From Promineifilum sp. (GTDB lineage Bacteria; Chloroflexota; Anaerolineae; Promineifilales; Promineifilaceae), in NCBI GenBank assembly GCA_020634335.1, contig JACKBY010000012.1, positions 34,897 to 98,896 on the forward strand: a stretch of 64,000 nt of DNA. Reading direction: 5' to 3'. A program made the translations under genes and the position numbers. A model generated the notes under the pieces. That model was not told where the DNA came from, made no database searches, and saw nothing but the letters and a program-made list of their open reading frames with translations. Of this stretch, positions 50,464 through 58,750 are shown one piece after another (position 1 is the first letter of the stretch; each line of letters begins with the position of its first letter).

Positions 50464-51945
50464 TCACGATAAGGCGGCATCGGTATCCCGCCGCTCCCAC
50501 TCGGCGGCATAATGGGGACCTATCTCGTGCCATTCGGGCGCGAGTTTCATCAGCCCCAGATAGAAAACGGCGCGGCGGGCGGCCAGACCAACTATCGATA
50601 TATATGTCGGGTAGGATAGTTCCAGCGAGGCCAGGTTTTCGACAGGGGCCTCGGCAACCATATTGGCGGCCACCAGGTGAACGATCTCCACGGCTTGCTC
50701 GCCCACGACATGGGCACCCAACACGCGGCGCGTGTTACGATCCACGATCAACTTGCAAAAACCGGTTGTGTAGCCGTCGATAACGGCCCGGTCGAGATTA
50801 ACCATCGAAGCCAGGCCGATCACGATGTCGTGGCCCATTTCGCGGGCCTTCTTTTCCGTCAGGCCGACGCTGCCGTACTCCGGTTCGGTGAAGCCGCCGT
50901 GGGGGACGATCAGCGGCTGATAGGCACGCATCTCCCCGTCGGCTTCCAGGCTGTTGACGGCATTCTCGGCCGCCACCCGCGCCTCGTGACCGGCGCTCTG
51001 CACCAGCATCATGCGACCATCGATGTCGCCGGCGACGAAGATGTGGGGCACGGTCGTGCGCAGACAATCGTCAGCCACGATATAGCTTCGTTCCGTCTTC
51101 ACGCCGGCCGCGACCAGGTTCAGCCCATCAACGTTGCCCGGCCAGCCGACGGCGGCGATGATCGCGTCGGTCTCAAGATCGTGTTTGGCGTCATCATAAT
51201 CATAGACCAGTCGCAGCCCACCATCGACCTGCTCGGCGAATGCCACACCCGAAATCCCGCAAATGATATCGATGCCCCGTTCGATGAAGTTCGTCTGTAA
51301 AGCATCGGCAACGGCCTCGTCCTCGCCCGGCAGGATATGCGGCGCAACCTCGAGGAGCGTCACGTGGGAGCCGAACGTGTTCATGACCGAGGCCAGTTGG
51401 CAACCGGTAGCCGCCGCGCCGATGATGACCAGCCGGGGCGGCAACTCGCGCAGGTCCCAGACATCACTGGAGGAGAGGATGTGTTCCGCGCCGGGAAACG
51501 GCAGCCGCCGCGCGTGGCCGCCCGCGCAAATGATGAACCGTCTGGCGGCCAGACGGTCTGCCGTATCGTCCAGTTGGATGGTGTGCGGATCGACAAAACG
51601 CGCCGGGCCGACACCCTCATAAACCGTCACGCCGGAGCTTTCCAGATGCTTGTGCAATTGTTTTTTCTCGTGGATGGCGTAGACCACTTCCTGGGTGCGG
51701 CCGATGAGTCGGCCGAAATCCAGTTGCGGCCGCTCGCCCAGCAGGCCGTAACGTTCGTGCTGGGCCGTTTCGCGCATGAGCCGGGCGGCGTGGGCCAGCA
51801 CGCGCGTGGGCACGCAGCCGTCATTGGTACAGGTGCCGCCCAGCCGGCCGCGTTCAATAAGGGCCACCGACGCGCCCAACTCCCGCGCGCGCAACGCGGC
51901 CGTCACACCAGACGGGCCGCCGCCGATCACGATGACGTCGAACAT
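50464..51945 (-). CDS. Dihydrolipoamide dehydrogenase-like flavoprotein
   Basis: Pyridine nucleotide-disulfide oxidoreductase of 493 residues. FAD binding is at DVIVIGGGPSGVTAALRA, the redox disulfide in RLGGTCTNDGCVPTRVL, NAD(P) binding in RLVIIGAAATGCQLASVM, and a second FAD contact in PHIFVAGDIDG. In lipoamide dehydrogenase and glutathione reductase the C-terminal active site has His-Pro-Thr with a following Glu; here the equivalent reads SYPTYISIV, so that acid-base His is missing. The acceptor is thus probably not lipoamide. The start is ATG 51945 in a gap with no obvious promoter. Confidence 0.82.
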   Translation of the reverse strand: MFDVIVIGGGPSGVTAALRARELGASVALIERGRLGGTCTNDGCVPTRVLAHAARLMRETAQHERYGLLGERPQLDFGRLIGRTQEVVYAIHEKKQLHKHLESSGVTVYEGVGPARFVDPHTIQLDDTADRLAARRFIICAGGHARRLPFPGAEHILSSSDVWDLRELPPRLVIIGAAATGCQLASVMNTFGSHVTLLEVAPHILPGEDEAVADALQTNFIERGIDIICGISGVAFAEQVDGGLRLVYDYDDAKHDLETDAIIAAVGWPGNVDGLNLVAAGVKTERSYIVADDCLRTTVPHIFVAGDIDGRMMLVQSAGHEARVAAENAVNSLEADGEMRAYQPLIVPHGGFTEPEYGSVGLTEKKAREMGHDIVIGLASMVNLDRAVIDGYTTGFCKLIVDRNTRRVLGAHVVGEQAVEIVHLVAANMVAEAPVENLASLELSYPTYISIVGLAARRAVFYLGLMKLAPEWHEIGPHYAAEWERRDTDAALS

Positions 51946-52037
51946 ACTGCAAACCTCAACCAGCCCATAGACGGCAAACAGCCGTGGGCAGGAAATTGCG
52001 CCACGGATTTAAAATACTACGACACAAACTATATGAC

Positions 52038-52084
52038 AAAAAAAGACGGCCAACCACATGCTCATTTAAGCTGTGGCCGGCCGT
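52038..52084 (-). terminator. Terminator of the cupredoxin lipoprotein gene
   Basis: On the minus strand a hairpin with ACGGCC...GGCCGT arms (52046-52051, 52079-52084), a 2x2 internal loop and four more pairs, followed by seven Ts (52044-52038). The rest of the gap to the oxidoreductase start holds nothing recognisable. Confidence 0.85.
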
Positions 52085-52116
52085 ATGTGTCCATCAACCG
52101 CCCTTCTGACCCAAGT

Positions 52117-53001
52117 CTAGTTGGTCACCGTCAGGTTCGCAACCATGCCGTGCGCCGCATGGGGTTGGAAATCGCCTTTCAGGTCGGGCAAAAAACACAA
52201 TACCGTGTACGCTCCCGCCGGCAAATCCCATTCGACCCAAGCCGTCGTCCCCACGCCCATGGGTGACCACATGGCGACCATTTCAAACGGCGGCGGCCCG
52301 GAGGTTTCTTCTTCCGACATGATCATAGCCATCACATCGTCCATGGCTACGCCTTCATCCAGCTTGATGATAACTAGCTCATGCCATTGTTCGCCCTTGT
52401 TGTTGATCTGCCACAACTGCGGCCCGGCTTTGATCTCGCTGGGGATGGCGAAATTAAAATCCACCAAATCGACGTTGACGTCGGCCGTTGGCGGCGTAGC
52501 GCCACTTGGCTCGCCGACCGTTATAGGTCCGACCAAGGCATCGCCTTCTTCTGAAGTATCGGCCACCACATATTGACCCGGAGACAGGTCATAGATGATT
52601 TGACCCACAGCATTTTCCGATGAGCCAAGGAGCGAGATAAGATCCAACACGGCTTCTTCGTTTTCGGCTAGCGTCGCCGTCAGTTCCTCAAACGTCACCC
52701 CGTCGTTGAGACGAATCGGTTCGACCGGAAGCCCACTCTCGTTGACCAAGGCCACCGGCCCGGACGGCACCTTGTCGGGGGCCGATAGTTCCCCATTGAC
52801 CATCTTGATCGTCAACACCGGGATGTCGCCGGCCATCTGCCCGGCCGGGGCAGTCAGCACTGCAGTGGCTTCGGCGATGGTCTCCGGGTCCGCCCCGGCC
52901 TGCGATTTCGGCGAACAGGCACTCAACATGCCCAAGGCCATTACCCCAATCAATAGCCAACCGACCAGGCGCCACCAATTCCGTTTTGTGTTCATCTTCA
53001 T
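52117..53001 (-). CDS. Cupredoxin-like lipoprotein with two domains
   Basis: Surface lipoprotein of 294 residues: signal with lipobox LSAC, then two beta-sandwich-like domains. The second has a full set of possible type 1 copper ligands: His in GEQWHELVIIKL, and Cys, His and Met in VLCFLPDLKGDF...PHAAHGM. The first domain keeps the strand pattern (GPVALVNESGLPVEPIRL, LSPGQYVVADTSEEGD) but lacks the ligands. Copper binding and electron transfer are inference from ligand spacing. It has its own terminator and sits under a SARP-type operator, so it is co-regulated with the phosphatase operon and the sensors. Confidence 0.72.
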   Translation of the reverse strand: MKMNTKRNWWRLVGWLLIGVMALGMLSACSPKSQAGADPETIAEATAVLTAPAGQMAGDIPVLTIKMVNGELSAPDKVPSGPVALVNESGLPVEPIRLNDGVTFEELTATLAENEEAVLDLISLLGSSENAVGQIIYDLSPGQYVVADTSEEGDALVGPITVGEPSGATPPTADVNVDLVDFNFAIPSEIKAGPQLWQINNKGEQWHELVIIKLDEGVAMDDVMAMIMSEEETSGPPPFEMVAMWSPMGVGTTAWVEWDLPAGAYTVLCFLPDLKGDFQPHAAHGMVANLTVTN

Positions 53002-53060
53002 TTACCTCTCTAACTAAAGTCTTTTGAACCACCCCAATTGGTGTGTTCTTCATACTTTTT

Positions 53061-53166
53061 AGTTTATAAGAGAGTCGTCTTCTGAACGTTACGGGGGTCG
53101 CGTGGTCGGTGTTTTCGTTCGAGCCGATTTTGTAATCTGGTTAACAGGAGCGTCTCCTGAACGTTA
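53061..53166 (-). promoter_or_regulatory. SARP-type operator pair of the cupredoxin gene
   Basis: TAACGTT (53091-53085), 4 bp, AGACGAC (53080-53074), 7 bp, -10 TAAACT (53066-53061). A second heptamer pair is 75 bp upstream (TAACGTT 53166-53160, AGACGCT 53155-53149) and has no -10. Confidence 0.75.
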
Positions 53167-53222
53167 CGGAAGTTGCAACCAACATGCCGGCTGCATCCGG
53201 TGTCTTGCTAAACGACGAGCAG

Positions 53223-54689
53223 CTATCCGGCCCACCAGTGTTGTTGCCCATTGGAGCTTGGTTCTCGCAACCATACCGTAACGCTCTCCGGTTCCATTGT
53301 CTCCTGAATCACTCGCATCAGCTCGACCATGAGCGCGTCCAGGTCGGTCTCGTCGCGCACAGTGGCGGCGAACGCTTCCAGCGTCCTCTGGGCATCGTAT
53401 TTGCGACGGAAGAAACGCCGGTCGATGATGTCCTGGACACGACGGCGCAAGGGCAGGAACAGCGCGGCGATGAGCAAGGTGGAGAGAACGACGGCCGCCG
53501 TCGATTCGCCGGTCAGCGGTGTCAGCAAGCGTTGGAACACGACGACGCTGCCAAAGTAGACCAGTCCCAGGAGCGCGGTGAGGATGGCGTATGATGTCGT
53601 CCGGCGGATAATAACATCAATGTCGAACAGACGATAACGCAGGACGGCCATCGCCAACCCCAGACCAATCACCGGAATGCCCAGATTGCCGATCAAGGAC
53701 AACCGGTAGGCCCAGGTGGGCGAAACCCATTCGAAGGCGGCCGGAAAATTGAGAGCAAACAGCCCCAGCCCCAAAACCAGACCGCCGACTGCCCAAAACA
53801 ACTGTGCCCGACTAACGGTATCGCGCATGGTCACGGTGCTGTGGAGCAGGCTCACCATTGAGGCCAGCACCATCGCCAGACTCCCCCCCCAACCCAACTG
53901 CCAGGCTCCGGTATCCCCCAACAAGGCTGCCAAAATAAACGCACCCAACAGGAAAGGGGCATAGACCAGCCATGGATGGCGTTCCACAATTGGTTTGGGG
54001 CGTGGAAACACCAGTGTGAACGCCAGAAGCGCGGGGAATATCAACGTTCCAAAGATAATGTAACTAAAAAGGCTGGTCGCAATAGCCGCAACTGGAAAGA
54101 AATCCCTATAAAAACCATCAGGCACCAGGCCACTAATCTCATTTGCGCCGAGCGCGGACACAAAGATGAGCAACGCGCGCGCCGCGGGATCGTACGGGCG
54201 CCTGAAAAAAGCCAGAAAGCCGACGGCTACCAGCACGGCGATGCCCAGCGTGGATATGAGCCCCGAAGGGTCAACCTTGACTGACTGCACAAATAGTCGC
54301 GGCGTCCAATGGTCAAGGGAGACGGCAATCTGTAGGCGCTGGCCGCCGCGCTCCACGTCATAGTTGACCGTGTTGCCCGCCACCCAGGACGACCTCATCT
54401 CCGCGTAGTCGACAGCGACAAGCGGTTGTCCGGCCACACCGAGCACATGGTCGCCCGACTGAAGGCCCGACGCGGCCCCGGTGAGGTTGGCATAGTATTC
54501 CCAATAAGAACTAACCAAATCTTGTACAGAATACCAGCCGTCGGTCGGCAGTGTGTAACGATAGGCCACTTGCGCGGCGCTGGTCGCCATCAACAGAACG
54601 GCACACCATAAGATCAGACGTTGCCCCCAGTCGAGATGTCTCATGCGACTGTTCGGAGCAATTGGCTCGCGTGAAACCGCGTTGTTCAT
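53223..54689 (-). CDS. Orphan membrane sensor with PDZ-like N-terminus
   Basis: Membrane protein of 488 residues. After a first membrane helix, residues about 60-115 (SGLQSGDHVLGVAGQPLV and following strands) resemble a PDZ domain outside the membrane. Then about eight membrane helices and the cytoplasmic RRKYDAQRTLEAFAATVRDETD segment follow. The C-terminal 150 residues are nearly identical to those of the protein at 38155. No kinase or effector domain follows. It lies 20 bp downstream of the small membrane protein gene and is co-transcribed from the SARP-type promoter at 55209. The two paralogues may work as a pair. Confidence 0.75.
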   Translation of the reverse strand: MNNAVSREPIAPNSRMRHLDWGQRLILWCAVLLMATSAAQVAYRYTLPTDGWYSVQDLVSSYWEYYANLTGAASGLQSGDHVLGVAGQPLVAVDYAEMRSSWVAGNTVNYDVERGGQRLQIAVSLDHWTPRLFVQSVKVDPSGLISTLGIAVLVAVGFLAFFRRPYDPAARALLIFVSALGANEISGLVPDGFYRDFFPVAAIATSLFSYIIFGTLIFPALLAFTLVFPRPKPIVERHPWLVYAPFLLGAFILAALLGDTGAWQLGWGGSLAMVLASMVSLLHSTVTMRDTVSRAQLFWAVGGLVLGLGLFALNFPAAFEWVSPTWAYRLSLIGNLGIPVIGLGLAMAVLRYRLFDIDVIIRRTTSYAILTALLGLVYFGSVVVFQRLLTPLTGESTAAVVLSTLLIAALFLPLRRRVQDIIDRRFFRRKYDAQRTLEAFAATVRDETDLDALMVELMRVIQETMEPESVTVWLREPSSNGQQHWWAG

Positions 54690-54709
54690 AAGACTTCATC
54701 CCACGTTCA

Positions 54710-55177
54710 TCAGGACGATAGCGAGCGCCCCCATAAATAGCCTAACGTAACGCCATACACCAGGTGCGCAACGGCAAAGTGCGAAGATGGAATAGCCTCG
54801 AGCGCCGAATTAAATCCGGGCAAAAAAATGTATTGCGCCGCCAACCACAAGCCCAGGCCGTAGATCGCACCGATCAGCCAACTGAAACGCTTCCAAATCA
54901 TCGACGAACTCGGCAGCAGGCGATAGACAACAGCATAAACTACGCCATAGAGACCGGCAACGGCCAAAAACATCAACCCTCCTCCCGCGGCCGAGCCGTC
55001 GTTGGCCGGGTCGAATCGGCCCAGCAACTCCGCCGGCCCGACTCCGTCCAGGAATTGCAATAGTAACAGCGCTACGCCCATTGCCAAGCTGGCCGCCATT
55101 CCCGTCAGCAATCCATCGACGGCCAAATCGCCCACCGTCTTCTTTTGTTGTGTCACATAGCTGGTTTGATTACTCAT
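54710..55177 (-). CDS. Small membrane protein, four helices
   Basis: Hypothetical membrane protein of 155 residues with four hydrophobic segments (about 17-42, 66-85, 98-115 and 133-150) and AGGAG before the ATG. It shows SSHFAVAHLVYGVTLGYLWG near the end, with a His that could face a ligand, but I cannot name the family. First gene of a two-gene unit with the orphan sensor; the unit is headed by a SARP-type operator and diverges from the SARP gene. Confidence 0.65.
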   Translation of the reverse strand: MSNQTSYVTQQKKTVGDLAVDGLLTGMAASLAMGVALLLLQFLDGVGPAELLGRFDPANDGSAAGGGLMFLAVAGLYGVVYAVVYRLLPSSSMIWKRFSWLIGAIYGLGLWLAAQYIFLPGFNSALEAIPSSHFAVAHLVYGVTLGYLWGRSLSS

Positions 55178-55208
55178 GATTATGTCTCCTGATCGTCTTT
55201 CAATTCAC

Positions 55209-55251
55209 AGCATAGCCGACGATCGTCTCCTGATCGTTACGAAAAGCGTTA
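55209..55251 (-). promoter_or_regulatory. SARP-type operator of the membrane protein/sensor unit
   Basis: TAACGAT (55239-55233), 4 bp, AGACGAT (55228-55222), 7 bp, -10 TATGCT (55214-55209). A further TAACGCT-like heptamer is at 55251-55245, and another AGACGAT at 55198-55192, in the leader. Confidence 0.8.
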
Positions 55252-55277
55252 CGGGATATCGATTTTTTGTTTGTTTC

Positions 55278-55297
55278 AGACGATTCAATCATAATCA
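55278..55297 (+). promoter_or_regulatory. Half-operator in front of the SARP gene
   Basis: AGACGAT (55278-55284), 7 bp, TAATCA (55292-55297) as a weak -10, and ATG 55307. Only one heptamer is present, so any autoregulation should be weaker than at the paired sites. Confidence 0.5.
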
Positions 55298-55306
55298 CCT
55301 CGATCT

Positions 55307-58198
55307 ATGACACTGCGGCTCTACTTTCTCGGCTCGCCGCGCGTTGAGCGCGACGGCCAGCTCATCGAAACCGACACGCGCAAAGCCGTCGCTCTGCTGG
55401 CCTATCTGGCCGTCAGTGGAGAATTTCAGTCGCGCGACACGCTGGCCGCGCTGCTGTGGCCGGAAATGAGCGACAAGCGCGCCCGCGCCGCCTTGCGCCG
55501 GACGCTCTCCTCGCTGCGGGCGGCCGCCGGAGATGGAGCGCTCTACATCACCCGCGACGGCCTGAGCGTTATCGAGGGTGAATGCTGGTGCGACGCCGTG
55601 GCTTTTGAGGCAGCCGTGACCGCGGTCAACCATCATACCCACGCCGCTACGCCCTGCCCCGATTGCTTACCAAAAATGGAGGCTGCGGTGTCGCTCTACC
55701 GCGACCACTTCCTGAGCGGCTTCTCTCTGCGCGACAGCATCGCCTTCGATGACTGGCAACTGGCGACCACGGAGCACCTGCGCCGCACGTACGTGACGGC
55801 GCTCGCCTGGCTCGTCCAGGGCTACACGCAAGCCGGAGAGCTGGACAAAGCCATTGAAATGGGCCGTCGCCGGCTGGCGGCCGACCCGCTGCGCGAAGAA
55901 GCCCACCGCCGATTGATGCAACTCTACGCCTGGAACGGCGCGCGCGAGGCGGCTCTGCGCCAATATCGCGATGCCGTTCATATTCTGGATGAGGAGTTGG
56001 GCGTCGGCCCCCTGCCGGAGACCACGGCTCTCTATGAAGCGATCCAGGAGGGCCGCCTCACTGCGCCGGTCTCGCCCCCGGAATCTATGCCCGTTATGCC
56101 TCCAGCAAAGCCGGGCGGCTCGCCGGCCACAGGCTCACCACTCATCGGCCGCGAATCGGCTTGGGCCGATCTGCTGGCCGTTTACCACGACATTACCCGG
56201 GCCGGCCGTTTGGCGGCCATCACCGGCGAAACGGGTATCGGCAAGACGCGGCTGGTCAAGGAGTTCCTGGAGCGCGCGCGCGCCGAAGGCGCCGTCACCG
56301 TCACAGCCACATGCTACGAGGGAGAGGCCAACCTGGTCTATGCCCCCATCACCGCCGCCCTCCGCGCCTTGCTGGCTCATCCAACGGCCCACGACCGTTT
56401 GTCAACCATCTCCACCCCCTGGCTGGCCGAAGCAGCGCGACTTGTGCCTGAACTGGAGATGGCCCAACCAGCCCGACCGGAATCAAACACGCTGGTGGCC
56501 CAGACACGATTTTTCAACGGTATCGGTGAAGTCCTTGGCCGGCTGCTGGGCGGGAACGTCCCCGGCGTCTTCTTTGTGGACGATGTCCACTGGGCCGATG
56601 ATGCCTCCCTCGACTTGCTGGCCTACCTGGCACGACGCCTGAACGAATTGCCGATTATGCTCATCCTCAGCTGGACAGACGAGAAAGCCGGCCCATCCGG
56701 CGACGCGACTCGCCCGCGCCGGTTGATATCCGAGGCCCAGCGCGCCGGAACCGGGCGGCTCATCGCCCTGCCGCGGTGGCGACCGTCCGACGTCCTGGCG
56801 CTGGTCACAACGCATAGCGCGCTTCGTCCACGGGCGGCCGAGACCACCGACCGCCTGTATCGCGAGACCGAAGGGCTGCCCTATTTCGTCATTGAATATC
56901 TGAAGATGCTCAGCGAAGCGCCGGACAAGTGGGGAATGCCCCAATCCGTGCATGACCTGCTCGCCGGTCGTCTGACCAGGGTCGATCAAACCGGCATTCA
57001 ATTGCTCCAGACCGCCGCGGCCATCGGCCGCTCCTTCGATTACACAACGCTACTGGCGGCCAGCGGCCGGAGTGAAGAAGAAGTCATCGGCGGGATAGAA
57101 TCACTCCTGACGGGTGAATTGATCAGAGAAATTACGACCGGCGACAAACTTACCGACGAGTTGACCTACGATTTTGCCCATCCCCAATTGCGTTCGCTCG
57201 TCTATGACGAGATCAATCTGGCCCGGCGGCGCTTGCTCCACAGGCGCGTAGCCGCAGCTCTCCAGTCCGGCGCGCGCGAGCAACAGGGCGACGCGATGAC
57301 TGCCTTGATCGCCGGACACTACCATCTGGGTGGTCAGGATGACGTGGCCGCCGATTTCTACGCGCGGGCGGGCCGGCGCGCCCAGGCCCTGTACGCCAAT
57401 CGCGAAGCGCTCGACCACTTCCAGACGGCTCTGGCCCTCGGCCATCCCGACGCGGCCGCGCTCCATGAGGCGATTGGTGATCTGTGCACCTTGCTGGGCG
57501 AATACCACGCCGCGCTGCAAGCCTATGAATCGGCCGCAGCGCAGTCGCCGGAAGAAGCCCTGGGGCGACTGGAGCACAAGCTGGGCCAGGTATACGAACG
57601 TCGCGGCAACCGCGAGTTGGCCGAGAGCCATTACTGCGCGGCGCTGACTCATTATGAACAGCGGGGAGAAGCGACTAACCTGGCCCGGCTGAACGTTGAC
57701 CGCAGTCGTATCGCCTATCAATCGGGAGAGTACCTCCAGGCTCGCGCCCTGGCCGAAGCGGCGCTGGCGTCGGCCGAGGCTTCGGCCGACACCGCCGCCC
57801 AAGCCCAGGCCCACAACACACTGGGGCTTCTGGCCCGACAGGCGGAGCAGGCGGCGGAGGCCAAAGAGCATCTGCTGCGAAGCCTGACCCTGGCCGAAAC
57901 GGCCGGCCAGACGGCGGCGCAAGTGGCGGCCCTCAATAATCTGGCCGGTTTGCTCGAGTCCGAGGGCCAAACCGGGCAAGCCCTGAGCTTGCTGGATCAG
58001 GCCCTCACGCTCTGCACCCGCGAGGGCGACCGCCACCGCGAGGCCGCGCTCCACAACCATCTGGCCGACATCCTGCACCATGCCGGCCGTGAAGAAGAAG
58101 CCATGACCAGCCTGAAGCAGGCCGTCGCCATCTACGCCGAGATCGGCATGGAGTCGGGCGATTGGCAGCCGGAGATTTGGAAGCTGACGGAGTGGTGA
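55307..58198 (+). CDS. SARP/AfsR-type transcriptional activator (wHTH-BTAD-AAA-TPR)
   Basis: Large regulator of 963 residues. The N-terminal OmpR-type winged helix (about 1-95, LRLYFLGSPRVERDGQ, RARAALRRTLSSLRAA) and bacterial transcriptional activation domain (about 100-245, AFDDWQLATTEHLRRTYV, DPLREEAHRRLMQLYAWNG) define the SARP family. An AAA/STAND module follows with Walker A TGETGIGKTR near 307-316 and Walker B VFFVDDVHWADD near 425, then about eight TPR units to the end, as in AfsR and GutR-like activators. Binding of ATP and a ligand probably releases the DNA-binding part. The gene diverges from a target promoter; five nearby sites match a SARP-type operator, so it is the likely regulator. 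Confidence 0.92.
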   Translation: MTLRLYFLGSPRVERDGQLIETDTRKAVALLAYLAVSGEFQSRDTLAALLWPEMSDKRARAALRRTLSSLRAAAGDGALYITRDGLSVIEGECWCDAVAFEAAVTAVNHHTHAATPCPDCLPKMEAAVSLYRDHFLSGFSLRDSIAFDDWQLATTEHLRRTYVTALAWLVQGYTQAGELDKAIEMGRRRLAADPLREEAHRRLMQLYAWNGAREAALRQYRDAVHILDEELGVGPLPETTALYEAIQEGRLTAPVSPPESMPVMPPAKPGGSPATGSPLIGRESAWADLLAVYHDITRAGRLAAITGETGIGKTRLVKEFLERARAEGAVTVTATCYEGEANLVYAPITAALRALLAHPTAHDRLSTISTPWLAEAARLVPELEMAQPARPESNTLVAQTRFFNGIGEVLGRLLGGNVPGVFFVDDVHWADDASLDLLAYLARRLNELPIMLILSWTDEKAGPSGDATRPRRLISEAQRAGTGRLIALPRWRPSDVLALVTTHSALRPRAAETTDRLYRETEGLPYFVIEYLKMLSEAPDKWGMPQSVHDLLAGRLTRVDQTGIQLLQTAAAIGRSFDYTTLLAASGRSEEEVIGGIESLLTGELIREITTGDKLTDELTYDFAHPQLRSLVYDEINLARRRLLHRRVAAALQSGAREQQGDAMTALIAGHYHLGGQDDVAADFYARAGRRAQALYANREALDHFQTALALGHPDAAALHEAIGDLCTLLGEYHAALQAYESAAAQSPEEALGRLEHKLGQVYERRGNRELAESHYCAALTHYEQRGEATNLARLNVDRSRIAYQSGEYLQARALAEAALASAEASADTAAQAQAHNTLGLLARQAEQAAEAKEHLLRSLTLAETAGQTAAQVAALNNLAGLLESEGQTGQALSLLDQALTLCTREGDRHREAALHNHLADILHHAGREEEAMTSLKQAVAIYAEIGMESGDWQPEIWKLTEW

Positions 58199-58246
58199 GG
58201 GTGGCGGCGGTTGGACGGCGGGCGGGTTCTGACCCGCCGTCCGCAT

Positions 58247-58732
58247 TTAGGGTTGCTGCTGCTCAATAACCAGCGGCTCACCGTAGCGGTCTCGCGTCGT
58301 GGTCAAGGTGTAGCCGCCATAGGAACAATTCCCCTGCACGACTTCGCGCACCTTGCCCTCCACCGTCAGGTTATGAGTTGTATTCGGCAAGAGCGCGATC
58401 TCGATCTCTTTGGGGAACGCATCAAACGGCGCGGTGAAAGTGCCCGACTCCGTGGTGATAGTGATGGCTTCGCCATTCCCCAAATCAACGAGGATCGTCT
58501 GCGATAATTGATCGGTCGGCGACGTGACCGGCTCAACGACGAAGAACTCCGGCGTGGCGAGCGGGCAGGGCGTTTCGTCACTCGCTTCGGTCGCCGGCTG
58601 TTGGCCGTCGGCCGTCGGGCCCAACGTCGGCTCCGCCCCCGGCGAGGCGGCCTCGCGCGTGAACAGGAAGAAGGCCACGATGCCCACCAGAAGGATGCCG
58701 ATCAGCAGCACGTGGGTGAGAGACAATTTCAT
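58247..58732 (-). CDS. Signal-anchored protein, unknown
   Basis: Hypothetical protein of 161 residues with an N-terminal membrane segment (about 5-25), a Thr/Pro/Ala-rich linker to residue 60 and a beta-rich end (TILVDLGNGEAITITTESGT, HNLTVEGKVREVV). Two Cys (about 56 and 137) may form a disulfide. There is no catalytic motif. It follows the next gene on the same strand by 18 bp, so the two are probably co-transcribed. Confidence 0.6.
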   Translation of the reverse strand: MKLSLTHVLLIGILLVGIVAFFLFTREAASPGAEPTLGPTADGQQPATEASDETPCPLATPEFFVVEPVTSPTDQLSQTILVDLGNGEAITITTESGTFTAPFDAFPKEIEIALLPNTTHNLTVEGKVREVVQGNCSYGGYTLTTTRDRYGEPLVIEQQQP

Positions 58733-58750
58733 ACTGGTTTCTCCTGCAAA

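Noticed and set aside
53149..53166. Second heptamer pair near 53.15 kb as a separate promoter
   Set aside because: No -10 box at the 7-bp position, so it is treated as an auxiliary site of the 53061 promoter.
57101..58246. Open frame antisense to the SARP TPR region
   Set aside because: Shadow of the real coding strand; no ribosome site and no recognisable protein.
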